Below are positions 11,388-20,430 of a stretch of 64,000 nucleotides of DNA, piece after piece. A program made the position numbers and the translations under genes. The first letter of the stretch is position 1, and each line of letters opens with the position of its first letter. Under the pieces are notes generated by a model. It saw only the letters and a list, made by a program, of their open reading frames with translations. It made no database searches and was not told where the DNA came from. This DNA comes from Triticum aestivum (taxonomy: Eukaryota > Streptophyta > Magnoliopsida > Poales > Poaceae), in assembly GCF_018294505.1 (NCBI RefSeq), contig NC_057801.1:195684139-195748138 (forward strand). Reading direction: 5' to 3'.

Positions 11388-12308
11388 TGTCAGATTTCGG
11401 GTTCCGGCAGACCCTCGAGGTTCGAACACTGGGGTGCGCGCGGAGATTCAACCCTCTATCGGCTCGTTCCTTACCGAATCGCTAGGACCTCAACTACTAA
11501 ATAGAACAGCACAAGGGACACAAGATTTATATTGGTTCAGGCCACCATTGTGGTGTAATACCATACTCCAGTGTGTGGTGTGGTGGATTGGCTCTTGGGC
11601 TTGATGATGAACAATACAAAGGGAGAACGGCCTCGCGAGGGTCTGCTCTTGGCTGGCGCGATGAACTGCTAGGGGGAGTTCAGTCGCCTCTCTCTCTCTC
11701 TCTCTGTGTGTGTGTCTTCCTATCCTTGTTCTCTCGATGCCCCTACCTTGCGGGTGGCTAGCCCTATTTATAGGCAAAGGCCCTGGGCCTCCTCCCAAAT
11801 ATTGAGCGGGAAGGGCGCCAACAATTGGCCATTTTGAAGGGGAACAGCGGTTACACTTATCCTGACTAAAGTTGGTCCTCGCCTGTCAAAGGCTCTGGTG
11901 GTGACGTCGGCTTGGGCTCCATAATGACTTCCTCCCGGCCGTTGGGCTGGTCTTGGTCTTGTTGCACCGAAATGGATGCCTTTGCTTGATGCTCTCGCCT
12001 CCGCTTGCTCCCTTTGCACCAAAGAGGAAAGGAGGACACTGCGCGGGCTGGCGCCCGACTGGCGCCCTTGGTCGTCATGGCTTGCGTCATGGGCACCTTG
12101 CGAGGTACCCTGCCTTGAACTCTCCGCCTCCTCATGAGCCAGCCTGAGGAGGCTGTGCCTGAGGAGGCCCTTTGTCGTCCGCCCCGCGGGGCTTGGCCCA
12201 TCGCGAGGGTCTTGAGCCTGTGTTGATGAAGATGGGCTGCGCTGCGCCTCCTTTGAGCCACGCCGCAGGCAGGCAAGGCTGGGGACCCCCGTTCCCAGAA
12301 CGCCGACA
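11388..12308 (-). mobile_element. 3' LTR of element C (921 bp)
   Basis: On the minus strand it opens TGTCGGCGTTCTGGGAACGG and ends CCCGAAATCTGACA. A TATA box (minus-strand CCTATAAATA, 11765-11774) lies roughly midway. It is 41 bp longer than the 5' LTR. The differences include a longer CT/GT microsatellite and about 29 bp near 12250-12280 absent from the other LTR, plus scattered substitutions, so the insertion is not recent. Confidence 0.9.
11689..11716. repeat. CT/GT microsatellite in the C 3' LTR
   Basis: A run of tc repeats passes into gt repeats. The partner LTR (about 19407-19424) has a much shorter run, so the array changed length after insertion. Confidence 0.85.
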
Positions 12309-12322
12309 GTAGCCCCCGGGTC
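12309..12322 (-). promoter_or_regulatory. polypurine tract of element C
   Basis: The minus-strand sequence GACCCGGGGGCTAC runs straight into the LTR start TGTCGG. Element D has a closely similar tract (49383-49396). Confidence 0.7.
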
Positions 12323-12547
12323 CATGGCGCGCCCGAACTTGGCCGGGCGGACAGGCGAAAGGGCAAGTGCGAAGCGTCGCGGGCCCTAACAGCCTGCGAC
12401 CTTGGGCGCCGCGTGGCGGTCGATTGGTCGGGGGCGACTCCGCTTCCCCATGATGCCTTGGTAACCGCACGGATTCGACAAGTCCCTGCATGCAAAGCGG
12501 GTCATGATTACCTGCGATCGTGGTGGTCGACGGTTGGCCTTCGCCGG

Positions 12548-12556
12548 CTATAAGTA
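12548..12556 (+). promoter_or_regulatory. TATA box for the antisense B3 gene of element C
   Basis: The stretch ctataagta lies 62 bp before the ATG at 12610 and inside the element, 240 bp from the LTR. A CT-rich stretch (cctcttgcttctccttcttc) follows where a 5' leader would be. Element D has tttataagc in the equivalent place. The promoter role is inferred. Confidence 0.5.
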
Positions 12557-12609
12557 TGGAACATTATGCGCCTTTCCAGCCTATCCCCTCTTGCTTCTCC
12601 TTCTTCTCC

Positions 12610-13389
12610 ATGGCTCCACCAAGGAAGTTTTCGGCCGCAGAGAAAGGGAAGGCCCGCCAGGTCGAGTCTTCCTCTCCCCCTCCCAAGCGCGGCCGAGGTC
12701 GCCCTCGCAAGCATCCTGTGGCCTCCACGGCGGTCCCTCGTGGTCGCGGAGGTGGCTCTCAGCGCAGTGACGAGCGGCTGGCCATGATCGGCGGGCGTGC
12801 TCCGGCCGTGTGACCCCTGAGGCCGCGCCTCCATGCTGCGGAGGCGCTGCCGGAGTTCATGGTGTGTGCGGTAGAGCCGTCCGGCACCCGGCTTCAGCTC
12901 CCTCACTTCCTCCTGGGTGAGCTCCCAGCTGGCACCCTGGGTGGCCTTTGGCTCCAGGCGGATGGCTGCTGCAGCCGGGCTTCGTGGGCTTCTCTGGAGG
13001 TCTCTGCTACAGGGAACTTGTCCCTGACCCATGGCTGGCAGACATTTGCTCGCGCGCGTGGTCTCCACCACCGGTGCTCCCTGCACTTCAAATACGACGG
13101 CGACGCCACCCTCTACGTGAGGGTGTTTGGGGAAGATGGTCGCCGCATGAGGTGCTGCCCTGAAGACGACGACCGCGGCCGGGGACTCAGCCCCCGCATG
13201 GACGGAGAGGACAGCGCGCGGGCGGCTGGCGATGCCCATGACTCCTCAAGCTTCACCAGCTCTTCTTCAGGTGGCGACTCTTCAAGCAGCGGCCGTGGCC
13301 ATCCCCCACGCCGCCACGCCTGCTTTGAGTGTGGCAGCGGGTCTACTTGCCGTCGCGCCCCGGTGAAGCGCGAGAGGGAGTCCGCGTGA
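12610..13389 (+). pseudogene. antisense gene of element C: AT-hook plus B3-like DNA-binding protein, one internal stop
   Basis: The frame starts MAPPRKFSAAEKGKARQ at 12610 in the context ccATGG. An AT-hook (KRGRGRPRK, residues 26-34) follows. After an in-frame TGA (12811-12813) the same frame continues through about residues 84-188 with a B3-like pattern: GTRLQLPHFLLGEL, SLTHGWQTFARARGL, then SLHFKYDGDATLYVRVFGED. The tail is Asp/Ser-rich and ends at 13389. B3 domains are plant-specific DNA-binding folds of transcription factors (ARF, RAV, REM families). The gene runs against pol, between the 53-bp array and the 3' LTR, with its own TATA box. The TGA could come from CGA by one C-to-T change at a CG site. 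No intron is evident. The B3 call rests on the pattern alone and needs a profile search. Confidence 0.65.
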
Positions 13390-14059
13390 GCTCCGGAGGC
13401 GGCTCAAGTCCTCCAAGAGGGCCTGCACGGGACGTGCTTTGCCTTGCTTTTGCTCTTTTCCTTTCTTTTCTCCTGCGCAAAAAAGACAACAATGTGTGGC
13501 CCCGTGGGGGCGCGTTTGGGTTAATGTCGTTAACCATTGTACTGCTTTTGTTATCCCGTTACTGTCCCTTTCTGTTGTACGCCCAATCGCAAGTAATCTC
13601 TAGCCCTGGCTGCGGGGGCGACCGACCCAGGCCCCGTGTTCGCGTCGTGGTGCCCGTGAGGCATGGTCCGGAGGGGTGCTCCGGCTGTGGATCCGGGTCG
13701 TGAAAACTTGAGCGATAGGGGTAGGAACGCTCGCGAGGGCTCCCGGGGCTTCTGCCTCGCGAGCCCCCGTGCAAGAGAAATCAAGGCAGGAGAGCGAAAA
13801 AGGTTGAAGAACCACGGATCAAAAGGTGGCGATAGTTTCGATAAAAACTCCAAATGGGAATAACTAGCCAACTGCAGAAAGCAAATGAAAAGGCCACGTC
13901 CGGCACCTAGTCTAGTCTTCGACGTCTTCTCACCAGCACGGAGCTAAGTGCTGCCACTGGGCCTGGGAGGGAGCCCCAGGGCCTGAGGCCGGCACCCCTG
14001 AGACTCCGGGGCGTGTACATCCCCAACTCATTCTTACGTGAGAGTGTCACGGGCGGCGA
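13390..14059. other. region between the antisense gene and the tandem array in element C
   Basis: No gene is supported here. The first part, with a T-rich stretch and tgttatcccgttactgtccc, would be the 3' end of the antisense transcript. The second part is GC-rich (ggggcgaccgacccaggcc and similar) and leads into the first, diverged unit of the 53-bp array. Confidence 0.5.
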
Positions 14060-14576
14060 GCTTCACAGGTGTTGGCCTTCTTCACAGGCTCCGGGCCTTT
14101 CTTTGGGGAAGCAAGCTTCACGGGCGTTGGCCCTCTTCACGGGCTCCGGGCCCTTTCCAAAATGCGATAGCTTCACAGGCATTCGCCCTCTTCACAGGCT
14201 CCGGGCCTTTTCCAAAAAGATAAGCTTCACAAGCATTCGCCTTCTTCATAGGCTCTGGGCCTTTTCCAAAAAGATAGCTTCACAGGCATTCGCCTTCTTC
14301 ACAGGATCTGGGCCTTTTCCGAAAAGATAGCTTCACAGGCATTCGCCTTCTTCACAGGCTCTGGGCCTTTTCCAAAAAGATAGCTTCACAGGCATTCGCC
14401 TTCTTCACAGGCTCTGGGCCTTTTCCAAAAAGATAGCTTCACAGGCATTCGCCTTCTTCACAGGCTCTGGGCCTTTTCCAAAAAGATAGCTTCACAGGCA
14501 TTCGCCTTCTTCACAGGCTCTAGGCCTTTTCCAAAAAGATAGCTTCACAGGCTCTGGGCCTTTTCAGGGGTAAAAC
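14060..14576. repeat. 53-bp tandem array (minisatellite) in the 3' region of element C
   Basis: Units begin agcttcacaggcattcgcct and end ccttttccaaaaagat. Unit starts at 14276, 14329, 14382, 14435, 14488 and 14541 are exactly 53 bp apart. Units to the left (14061, 14114, 14169, 14223) are 53-55 bp and more diverged, and the last unit is internally deleted. That makes about nine and a half copies. Each unit contains two near copies of ttcacaggc. The array sits just after the integrase stop, where Tat-lineage elements are known to carry variable tandem repeats. Confidence 0.93.
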
Positions 14577-14579
14577 CTC

Positions 14580-15700
14580 CGGAGGTGCTGGATGTTCCAC
14601 GCGTTCTGTAGGTACTCCCTCGTGAGTCTCCAAGTGCACGGAGCCGGGCCTGGAAACATCAACAACCTTGAACGGGCCCGCCCAGATGGGAGAAAGCTTA
14701 TGCAGTCCTTCCCTGGAGAGGACCCGCCGGAGCACGAGGTCCCCTACCTCGAGAGTTCTGGGGCGGATGTTGCGGCAGTGGTATCGCCGGAGTGCCTGCT
14801 GGTACCTTGTCGCTCGCAGCGCAGCTTCTCGATGATGCTCCTCCCCAGCACGAGGTCCGTCCCCTGCATGGCGTCCTGCAGCATCTCGTCGAACGCCAGG
14901 ACCCGCGCGGATCGACGCTTGACCTCGTGAGGGAGGACTGCTTCGGCTTCGTAGACCAGGAAGAAGGGGGTCTCTCTATTCGGCTTGGTCGCGGTTGTGC
15001 GGATGGAACACAGCACGGACTGAAGCTCGTCATACCAGCCTCTGCCACATGCCTCTAGTTTCTTCTTGAATATCCTGGTCTTGAGGCCCCTCAGGACCTC
15101 TGCGTTGGCCCGCTCGGCCTGGCTGTTGCTTCTGGGGTGCGCCACCGAAGCGTAGCATATCTGCGTCCCAAGGTTAGCACAACATGTTCTGAAAAGGTTA
15201 CTGGTGAACTGCGAACCGCTGTCAGTGATGATGCGGTTCGGCACTTCGAACCGGCTTACGATGCCCTTGATGAACTTTACCGCAGAACCAGCAGGGATGG
15301 TGCGGACGGCCTCGACTTCGGCCCACTTGGTAAACTTGTCCATGGCGACGTAGAGGTAGCGATAGCCCCCTGGCGCCCGAGGAAAAGGGCCCAGGATATC
15401 CAGCCCCTAGACCGCGAATGGCCACGTGAGGGGGATGGTTTGCAGACCTCCTGCCGGCTGATGGATCTGCTTGGCATGGAATTGGCAGGCCTCGCAAGCC
15501 TTCACAAGCTCAACAGCGTCATTGAGCGCGGTGGGCCAATAGAAACCGCTACGGAATGCCTTCCCGACGAGGGTCCGTGACGACGAATGATGCCCATAGT
15601 CTCCACTGTGTATGTCTGCCAGCAGTTCCTTCCCTTGTTCCCTGGTGATGCAGCGCAGGGATACATCGTTCGGTCGTTTCCGGTAGAGCTCTCCATCCAT
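14580..15700 (-). pseudogene. integrase of element C
   Basis: In order on the minus strand: the HHCC zinc-binding part (DIHSGDYGHH...CEACQFHAKQ, about 15470-15640), the catalytic core with Asp in DKFTKWAEVEA, Asp in ITDSGSQFTSN and Glu in AERANAEVLRGL (about 14980-15343), and a C-terminal part with WAGPFKVVDVSRPGSVHLET (about 14640). Integrase joins the cDNA ends to host DNA and made the ACATG duplication. A TAG near 15409 separates the zinc part from the core, and frame changes near 15048-14735 break the C terminus, so the copy is dead although the DDE residues remain. It is followed by the 53-bp array. Confidence 0.85.
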
Positions 15701-15946
15701 GATGCAGTACGCTGTGGCTTACCGCGCCACACGCTCTGCCTCATCCTCCTTCTCCGGCAAGGCCCCTTGCATTAAGTAGCTCCTGAGCTCTGTGATCCAG
15801 CACCCCTCCTGAGGTTCCATCATCAGGAGCAGGCGTGCTCCTGAGGCCGGGCCACAGGCTGGGGCTCCCGAGGCAGGTGGCTGAGGAAGTTCCATCCGAG
15901 GCTGTGCTGTGCTCGACAATGGTGGCAGGGCTGAAGGCTTGAAGAG

Positions 15947-16444
15947 TCATTCCTCAAAGACGCCCGGCTCCTGGGGCAGCCTCTTGGAGGCTCGTTTGTT
16001 GATGTCGTCGGCCTCTTGATTAGTGCCGCGGGGCACATGCTGCAGCTCCAGCTCCCAGAACTGCTTCTCCATCCTGCGGACCTCCGCAAGGTAGGCCTCC
16101 ATGTGCTCATCTCTCGGTTCGTATACTTTGTTGGAGAATTTGACGAGGAGCTGCGAATCGCCCTTGATAGTAAGACGCTTCACTCCCAGGGCAGCGGCGA
16201 CCTTCAGGCCCGCTATCAACCCCTCGTACTCTGCTATATTGTTGGAGACCTTCTCGCCTTGCTGGAAACAGAGCTGCACGGCGTAGTAGAGCTTGTCCTG
16301 AGTGGGAGATATGAGCACCGCCCCAGCCCTAGCGCCCTGCCTGGAGAACGCTCCGTCGAAGTACATGACCCAGCCTTCTGGCGCCTTGCTTCCTGGGGAG
16401 TGGATCGATCCTCGCTGGCCCTGAGGCCCGGTGCCTCTGTCCAC
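15947..16444 (-). pseudogene. second RNase H domain of element C
   Basis: The frame reads GWVMYFDGAFSRQGARAG, NNIAEYEGLIAGLKVAAALG, LTIKGDSQLLVKF and GTNQEADDINKRASK. The four acidic positions (D in YFDGA, E in AEYEG, D in GDSQL, D in EADD) are all present. This type of extra RNase H between the RT-linked RNase H and integrase is a known mark of Tat-lineage elements. It overlaps the end of the upstream frame (16234-16881) in another reading frame, so a frameshift separates them here. Between it and the integrase zinc part (15700-15947) is a Pro-rich linker in broken frames. Confidence 0.8.
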
Positions 16445-16449
16445 TCGGC

Positions 16450-17370
16450 CACGAAATTTGCCAGCGCGGCCCCCTTGATGACTCTGGTCGTGCTGAATTT
16501 GAGCTGGAATGCTTGCAGTTCAATGTTCCACTCGGCGACCCTTCCGGCTGAGCTAGGGCTCCTGAGCACCCTTTCCAAGGGGTATGGCGAGACAACCTTG
16601 ATTGGATGACCCTGGAAGTAGTGCCGCAGCTTGCGCGAAGCCACCAGCAGCGTGAGGAGTAGCTTCTGCGGCATGTGGTACCGTGCCCTCGCATCCCGTA
16701 ACACCGTGCTGACGAAGTACACCGGGTGCTCGATGAGGCTTGGGGCGTCAGCGCTGGTGGCGTCCTCTGGAAGCCATGGTGCCTCCTGAGGTGGTGGAGC
16801 CTCTAGAAGCTGGTTGCCTGGAGAGAGGGCCTCCCCCGCCCCTGGTGCGCTCCGCTGCGGTGGCTGATCTTCCTCCGTCATGGTGGTGACTTCCGCGAGT
16901 TCCTTTTGATCCAGCTTTGTCTTGGCTCAGGTGGCTGCCATGGTCCTGGCCCGACGCTCCTCTCTAACTGCCACCAGGGCTGCGCTAGCGGAGTAGGGAG
17001 TGGCGGCGAGGTAGAGTACCAAGGGCTCTTGAGGGCGCGGGGCCACCATCATTGGAGGGCTGGTTAGGTATCTCTTGATATCTTGGAACGCGTTGTTGGC
17101 CTCCTCAGTCCATTCGAAGGGCCCCTTTTTCTTCATTAACTGGAAGAAAGGCAGCGCCCGCTCCCCCAATCGGGAGATGAAGCGCCCCAGCACCGTCACG
17201 CGCCCTGTGAGCTTCTGCATTTCCCTGAGGGTCTTTGGTGGGCTTATGTCCTCAACTGCCTTGACCTTTTCTGGGTTGGCCTCAATGCCTCGGTGGGATA
17301 CGAGGAAACCCAAAAGCTTGCCCGAGGGGACCCCAAACACACACATCTCCGGGTTGAGTCGCAGGCTCAC
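16450..17370 (-). pseudogene. RT thumb/connection and RT-linked RNase H of element C
   Basis: The frame 17370-16927 reads MSLRLNPEMCVFGVPSGKLL, GFLVSHRGIEANPEKVKAVE, FISRLGERALPFFQLMKKKG and VLYLAATPYSASAALVAVRE. This is the RT palm end, thumb and the start of the RNase H-like fold. After a stop near 16927 it continues with VYFVSTVLRDARARYHMPQK, then ASRKLRHYFQGHPIKVVSPY and GRVAEWNIELQAFQLKF. The upstream frame ends in a stop at 17392, so the RT is broken into at least three pieces. Confidence 0.82.
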
Positions 17371-17391
17371 TGCATTGAGGCTCGCGAAGGT

Positions 17392-19065
17392 TTACTCCAG
17401 GTCTTGTATCAGGGTCTTGGCCTCGCGAGACTTCACTACAATGTCGTCAACGTAAGCTTCCACATTCTTCCCGAGCTGCGGGCCCAAGGTGATGTGCATG
17501 AGCCGCTGAAAGGTTGCCCCTGCGTTGCGCAGTCCGAAAGGCATGCATTTATAGCAGTACACCCCACACGGGGTTAGGAAGGCCGTCTTCTCCACATCTT
17601 CCACCGCCATCTTAATCTGGTGATACCCGGAGAAGGCGTCCAAGAAGCATAGCATGTCACACTCAGCGATGGAACCGACAATCTGGTCGATGCGAGGGAG
17701 CAGGAACGGATCTTGTGGGCATGCTTTGTTGAGGTTGGTGAAGTCGACACACATGTGTTCCTTTCCTCCCTTCTTTGGCACAACTACGGGGTTGGCCAAC
17801 CAATCCGGGTATCGAACCTCGCGAATAACCCCTGCGGCTTCTAGCTTGCGGGTCTCTTGGACAATGAAGGCATGTTTCTCAATGGACTGCCTCCTCGCCT
17901 TCTGCTTCATGGGGCGCACGTTGGGGCATGCGTTGAGGTGGTGCTCGATTACGCCCCGCGGGATCCCTGCCAGCTGATCGGGCTCCCAGGCGAACACCTT
18001 CTTGTTAGCACGCAGGAACTTGACCAGGGCTTCCTCCTGCTCGGGCTCGAGGTTGGCGCCTATGGTGAAAGTGGCGTTAGTGGACCCATCCTCGTTGACA
18101 GGTATCTGCTTGGTTTCCGCCTTGTCTTGGGTGAACAACTGCTTCTTCTTGGCCGGCGCAGCCCCCTTGGGCTTGGGGGTTTCTGCATCGGCGGGCCACG
18201 CCGTCGCCGCCGTCTTGAAGGCGAGCTTGAGTACTCGCAGAGCACCTTTGGTGTCCCCGGGCACGGTGAGGACGCCGTTGCTCCTGGGCATCTTCATGAG
18301 GTTGTACCCCGGGTGAGTCGCGGCCATAAATTTGGCCAATGCTGGATAGCCAAGGATGGCAATGTAGGGGAGGCTGATGGGGGCGATGTCGAAATCAACC
18401 AGCTCCGTGCGGAAGTTGTCATAGGTGCCGAAAGTCACCGGAAGTCGGATCTGCCCCAAGGAGCTGGCCGACCCGCCTCCGACGCCCAGAAAGGCCGGCT
18501 GGGTTGCAGCCGCTCCCGGGGTATGCAGAGGAGGTTGAAGGCCACAATTGAGAGCACGTTGAGGCCCGCGCCACCGTCGATGAGGGTCCTGGCAGATGGT
18601 GGGCGTGCAGAGCATGGGGAGCGCACCCAAGCAGGCCGAGTTGGTGGGGTGGTCCTCAGAGTCGAAGGTCAGCCCGGCCGACGGCTCCGTCCGGCCCGAG
18701 GGAGCCCCCTGCCGCGTGGAGGCGGTGCCGACCCAACGGACGAATGTCTTGACGTGGCGGCTGGAGGGCGGAGCCTGCGAGTCGCCCAGGATGGCCGCGC
18801 CGACCAGAGGAGCCGGCGCGACGGGGCGGGTGGGGAAGAAGCTGCGCGGCTCCTCCTTAGAGGTCACTGGGGAATGCAGGGACGATGCTTGCCGCTCGTT
18901 CCCCCCCGGGCCAGTGGCGGTGTTGACGGCGGGCGACGGGGAACGATGAGGACGCCTGCCGACGGGAGCCACCCGGACGCCGTAGGAGGCGAGGGCGACT
19001 CGGCGCCCAGCGCGAGCCCAACGAGCGTCAGACATGGATGCGATGGTCGGAGCAGAACGAGACAA
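17392..19065 (-). pseudogene. protease and reverse transcriptase of element C
   Basis: A 557-codon open frame. The first ~130 residues are Pro/Arg-rich and not recognisable as gag. The protease follows: its active site is in another frame (DGGAGLNVLS, about 18560-18590), then in frame IRLPVTFGTYDNFRTELVDF and AILGYPALAKFMAATHPGYN. RT starts at about LVKFLRANKKVFAWEPDQLA, with HLNACPNVRPMKQKARRQ, WLANPVVVPKKGG, CFLDAFSGYHQIKMAVEDVE, CMPFGLRNAGATFQRLM and the catalytic EAYVDDIVVKS. The frame ends at a stop after TLIQDLE. RT copies element RNA into DNA. The protease frameshift, the stop and the lack of gag make it non-autonomous. Confidence 0.87.
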
Positions 19066-19084
19066 CGGAAGGCAAATTCCGGTG

Positions 19085-19106
19085 CACCCCTACCTGGCGG
19101 GCCGAA
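19085..19106 (-). promoter_or_regulatory. probable primer-binding site of element C
   Basis: Just inside the 5' LTR the minus strand reads TTCGGCCCGCCAGGTAGGGG. Element D has TGGTGCGCCAGGTAGGGG in the same place, so GCCAGGTAGGGG is shared. It is not the initiator-Met type (TGGTATCAGAGC) seen in A and B. I do not assign the tRNA. Confidence 0.5.
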
Positions 19107-19986
19107 TGTCAGATTTCGAGTTCCGGCAGACCCTTGAGGTTCGAACACTGGGGTGCACGCGGAGATTCAACCCTCTACCGGCTCGTTCCTTACCGAATTG
19201 CTAGGACCTCAACTACTAAACAGAACAACACAAGGCACACAAGATTTCTACTGGTTCATGCCACCATTGTGGTGTAATACCCTACTGCAGTGTGTGGTGT
19301 GGTGGATTGCGTCTTGGGCTTGATGATGAACAATACAAAGGGAGAACGGCCTCGCGAGGGTCTGCTCTTGGCTGGCGCGATGAACTGCTAGGGGGAGTTC
19401 AGTCGCCTCTCTCTCTCTGTGTCTCCCTATCCTTGTTCTCTCGATGCCCCTACCTTGCGGGTGGCTAGCCCTATTTATAGGAAAAGGGCCTGGGCCTCCT
19501 CCCAAATATTGAGCGGGAAGGGCGCCAACAATTGGCCATTTTGAAGGGGAACAGCGGGTACACTTATCCTTTCTAAAGTTGGTCCTCGCCTGTCAAAGGC
19601 TCTGGTGGTGACGCCGGCTTGGGCTCCACAATTACTTCCTCCCAGCCGTTGGGCTGGTCTTGGTCTTGTTGCACCGAAATGGATGCCTTTGCTTGATGCT
19701 CTCGCCTGCGCTTGCTCCCTTTGCACCAAAGAGGAAAGGAGGACACTGCGCGGGCTGGCGCCCGACTGGCGCCTTTGGTCATCATGCCTTGCGTCATGGG
19801 CACCTCGCGAGGTACCCTGCCTTGAACTCTCCACCTCCTCATGAGCCAGCCTGACGAGGCCGTGCCTGAGGAGGCCCCTTGTCGTCCGCCCGGCGGGGCT
19901 TGGCCCCTCGCGAGGGTCTTGAGCCTGTGTTGATGAAGATGAGCTGCGCTGGGCCTCCTTTGACCCCCGTTCCCAGAACGTCGACA
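19107..19986 (-). mobile_element. 5' LTR of element C (880 bp)
   Basis: Partner of 11388-12308, starting (plus strand) TGTCAGATTTCGAGTTCC and ending CGTCGACA. It holds the TATA box ctatttatagg (about 19470-19480), which would drive the minus-strand genomic RNA. It is followed by the second copy of the duplication ACATG (19987-19991). Confidence 0.9.
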
Positions 19987-19991
19987 ACATG

Positions 19992-20430
19992 ATGTGTGCT
20001 ATTCTTGGAATGTCATTTTAGTTTGATTTGCTTGCTATTTTAATAAAATACTTAGATCTAAAAGTTTGTAAATGAGAAAGAGTCCTCAAATAGCTACCCA
20101 TTTACTAAAGTACACGCTGGATCTTCAGTTATATCTTTTTTGAGTAGTTTGTCGAACACTCTCATGCTTCACTTTTATTATATAGAGAGTTGATAATAGT
20201 CATGAAAATTTGCACAAGCTATGAAATTTTTCCTAATATGATGAATATCCAAGAAGTATATAATAAAAACTTTCATGTAGATCATTGGATATGATAATTC
20301 GATTCTTTGTAATAGTTTTGACATATGATGATAGTAATATGCCAGTCATGTTCGTGAGTAATTATGCTTTAGTAAGAATATTCGTGTTAAGGTTTGTGAT
20401 TTCCTATGCAAGCACGAAAGTCAATAGTTA
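19992..20430 (+). mobile_element. internal fragment of retroelement W, right half
   Basis: AT-rich continuation of 10787-11387, with the run atgctcttccttatat-type features typical of the non-coding interior of Triticeae elements (tatagagagttgataatagt, ataataaaaactttcatgta). No frame is supported. It ends near 20430, where Pro-rich coding sequence with many ccacc and ctccgg repeats begins. That boundary is set by eye, within about 20 bp. Confidence 0.55.

Larger units (their letters stand above)
11388..19986 (-). mobile_element. element C: Tat-lineage Gypsy retrotransposon without gag, 8.6 kb
   Basis: The element is bounded by two LTRs and the duplication ACATG. On the minus strand the order is 5' LTR (19107-19986), primer-site region, protease, RT, RNase H, a second RNase H, integrase, a 53-bp tandem array and the 3' LTR (11388-12308). 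An antisense gene for an AT-hook/B3-like protein lies between the array and the 3' LTR. The second RNase H after the RT RNase H and an antisense ORF before the 3' LTR are known marks of the Tat lineage of Ty3/Gypsy. A gag domain is missing: protease begins only about 0.5 kb after the 5' LTR. The pol frames carry stops and frameshifts, so the copy cannot move by itself. Confidence 0.9.

Noticed and set aside
12610..13389. B3 gene as an ordinary host gene interrupted by element C
   Set aside because: It lies inside the LTR-bounded element, which has a clean ACATG duplication, at the place where related elements carry an antisense ORF.
14060..14576. possible CRISPR-like array
   Set aside because: The 53-bp units are adjacent without unique spacers, in a plant retrotransposon. 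It is a minisatellite.
17857..19137. 426-codon open frame on the plus strand
   Set aside because: It is the shadow of the protease-RT gene of element C, which shows catalytic motifs on the minus strand. The plus-strand translation has no recognisable pattern.
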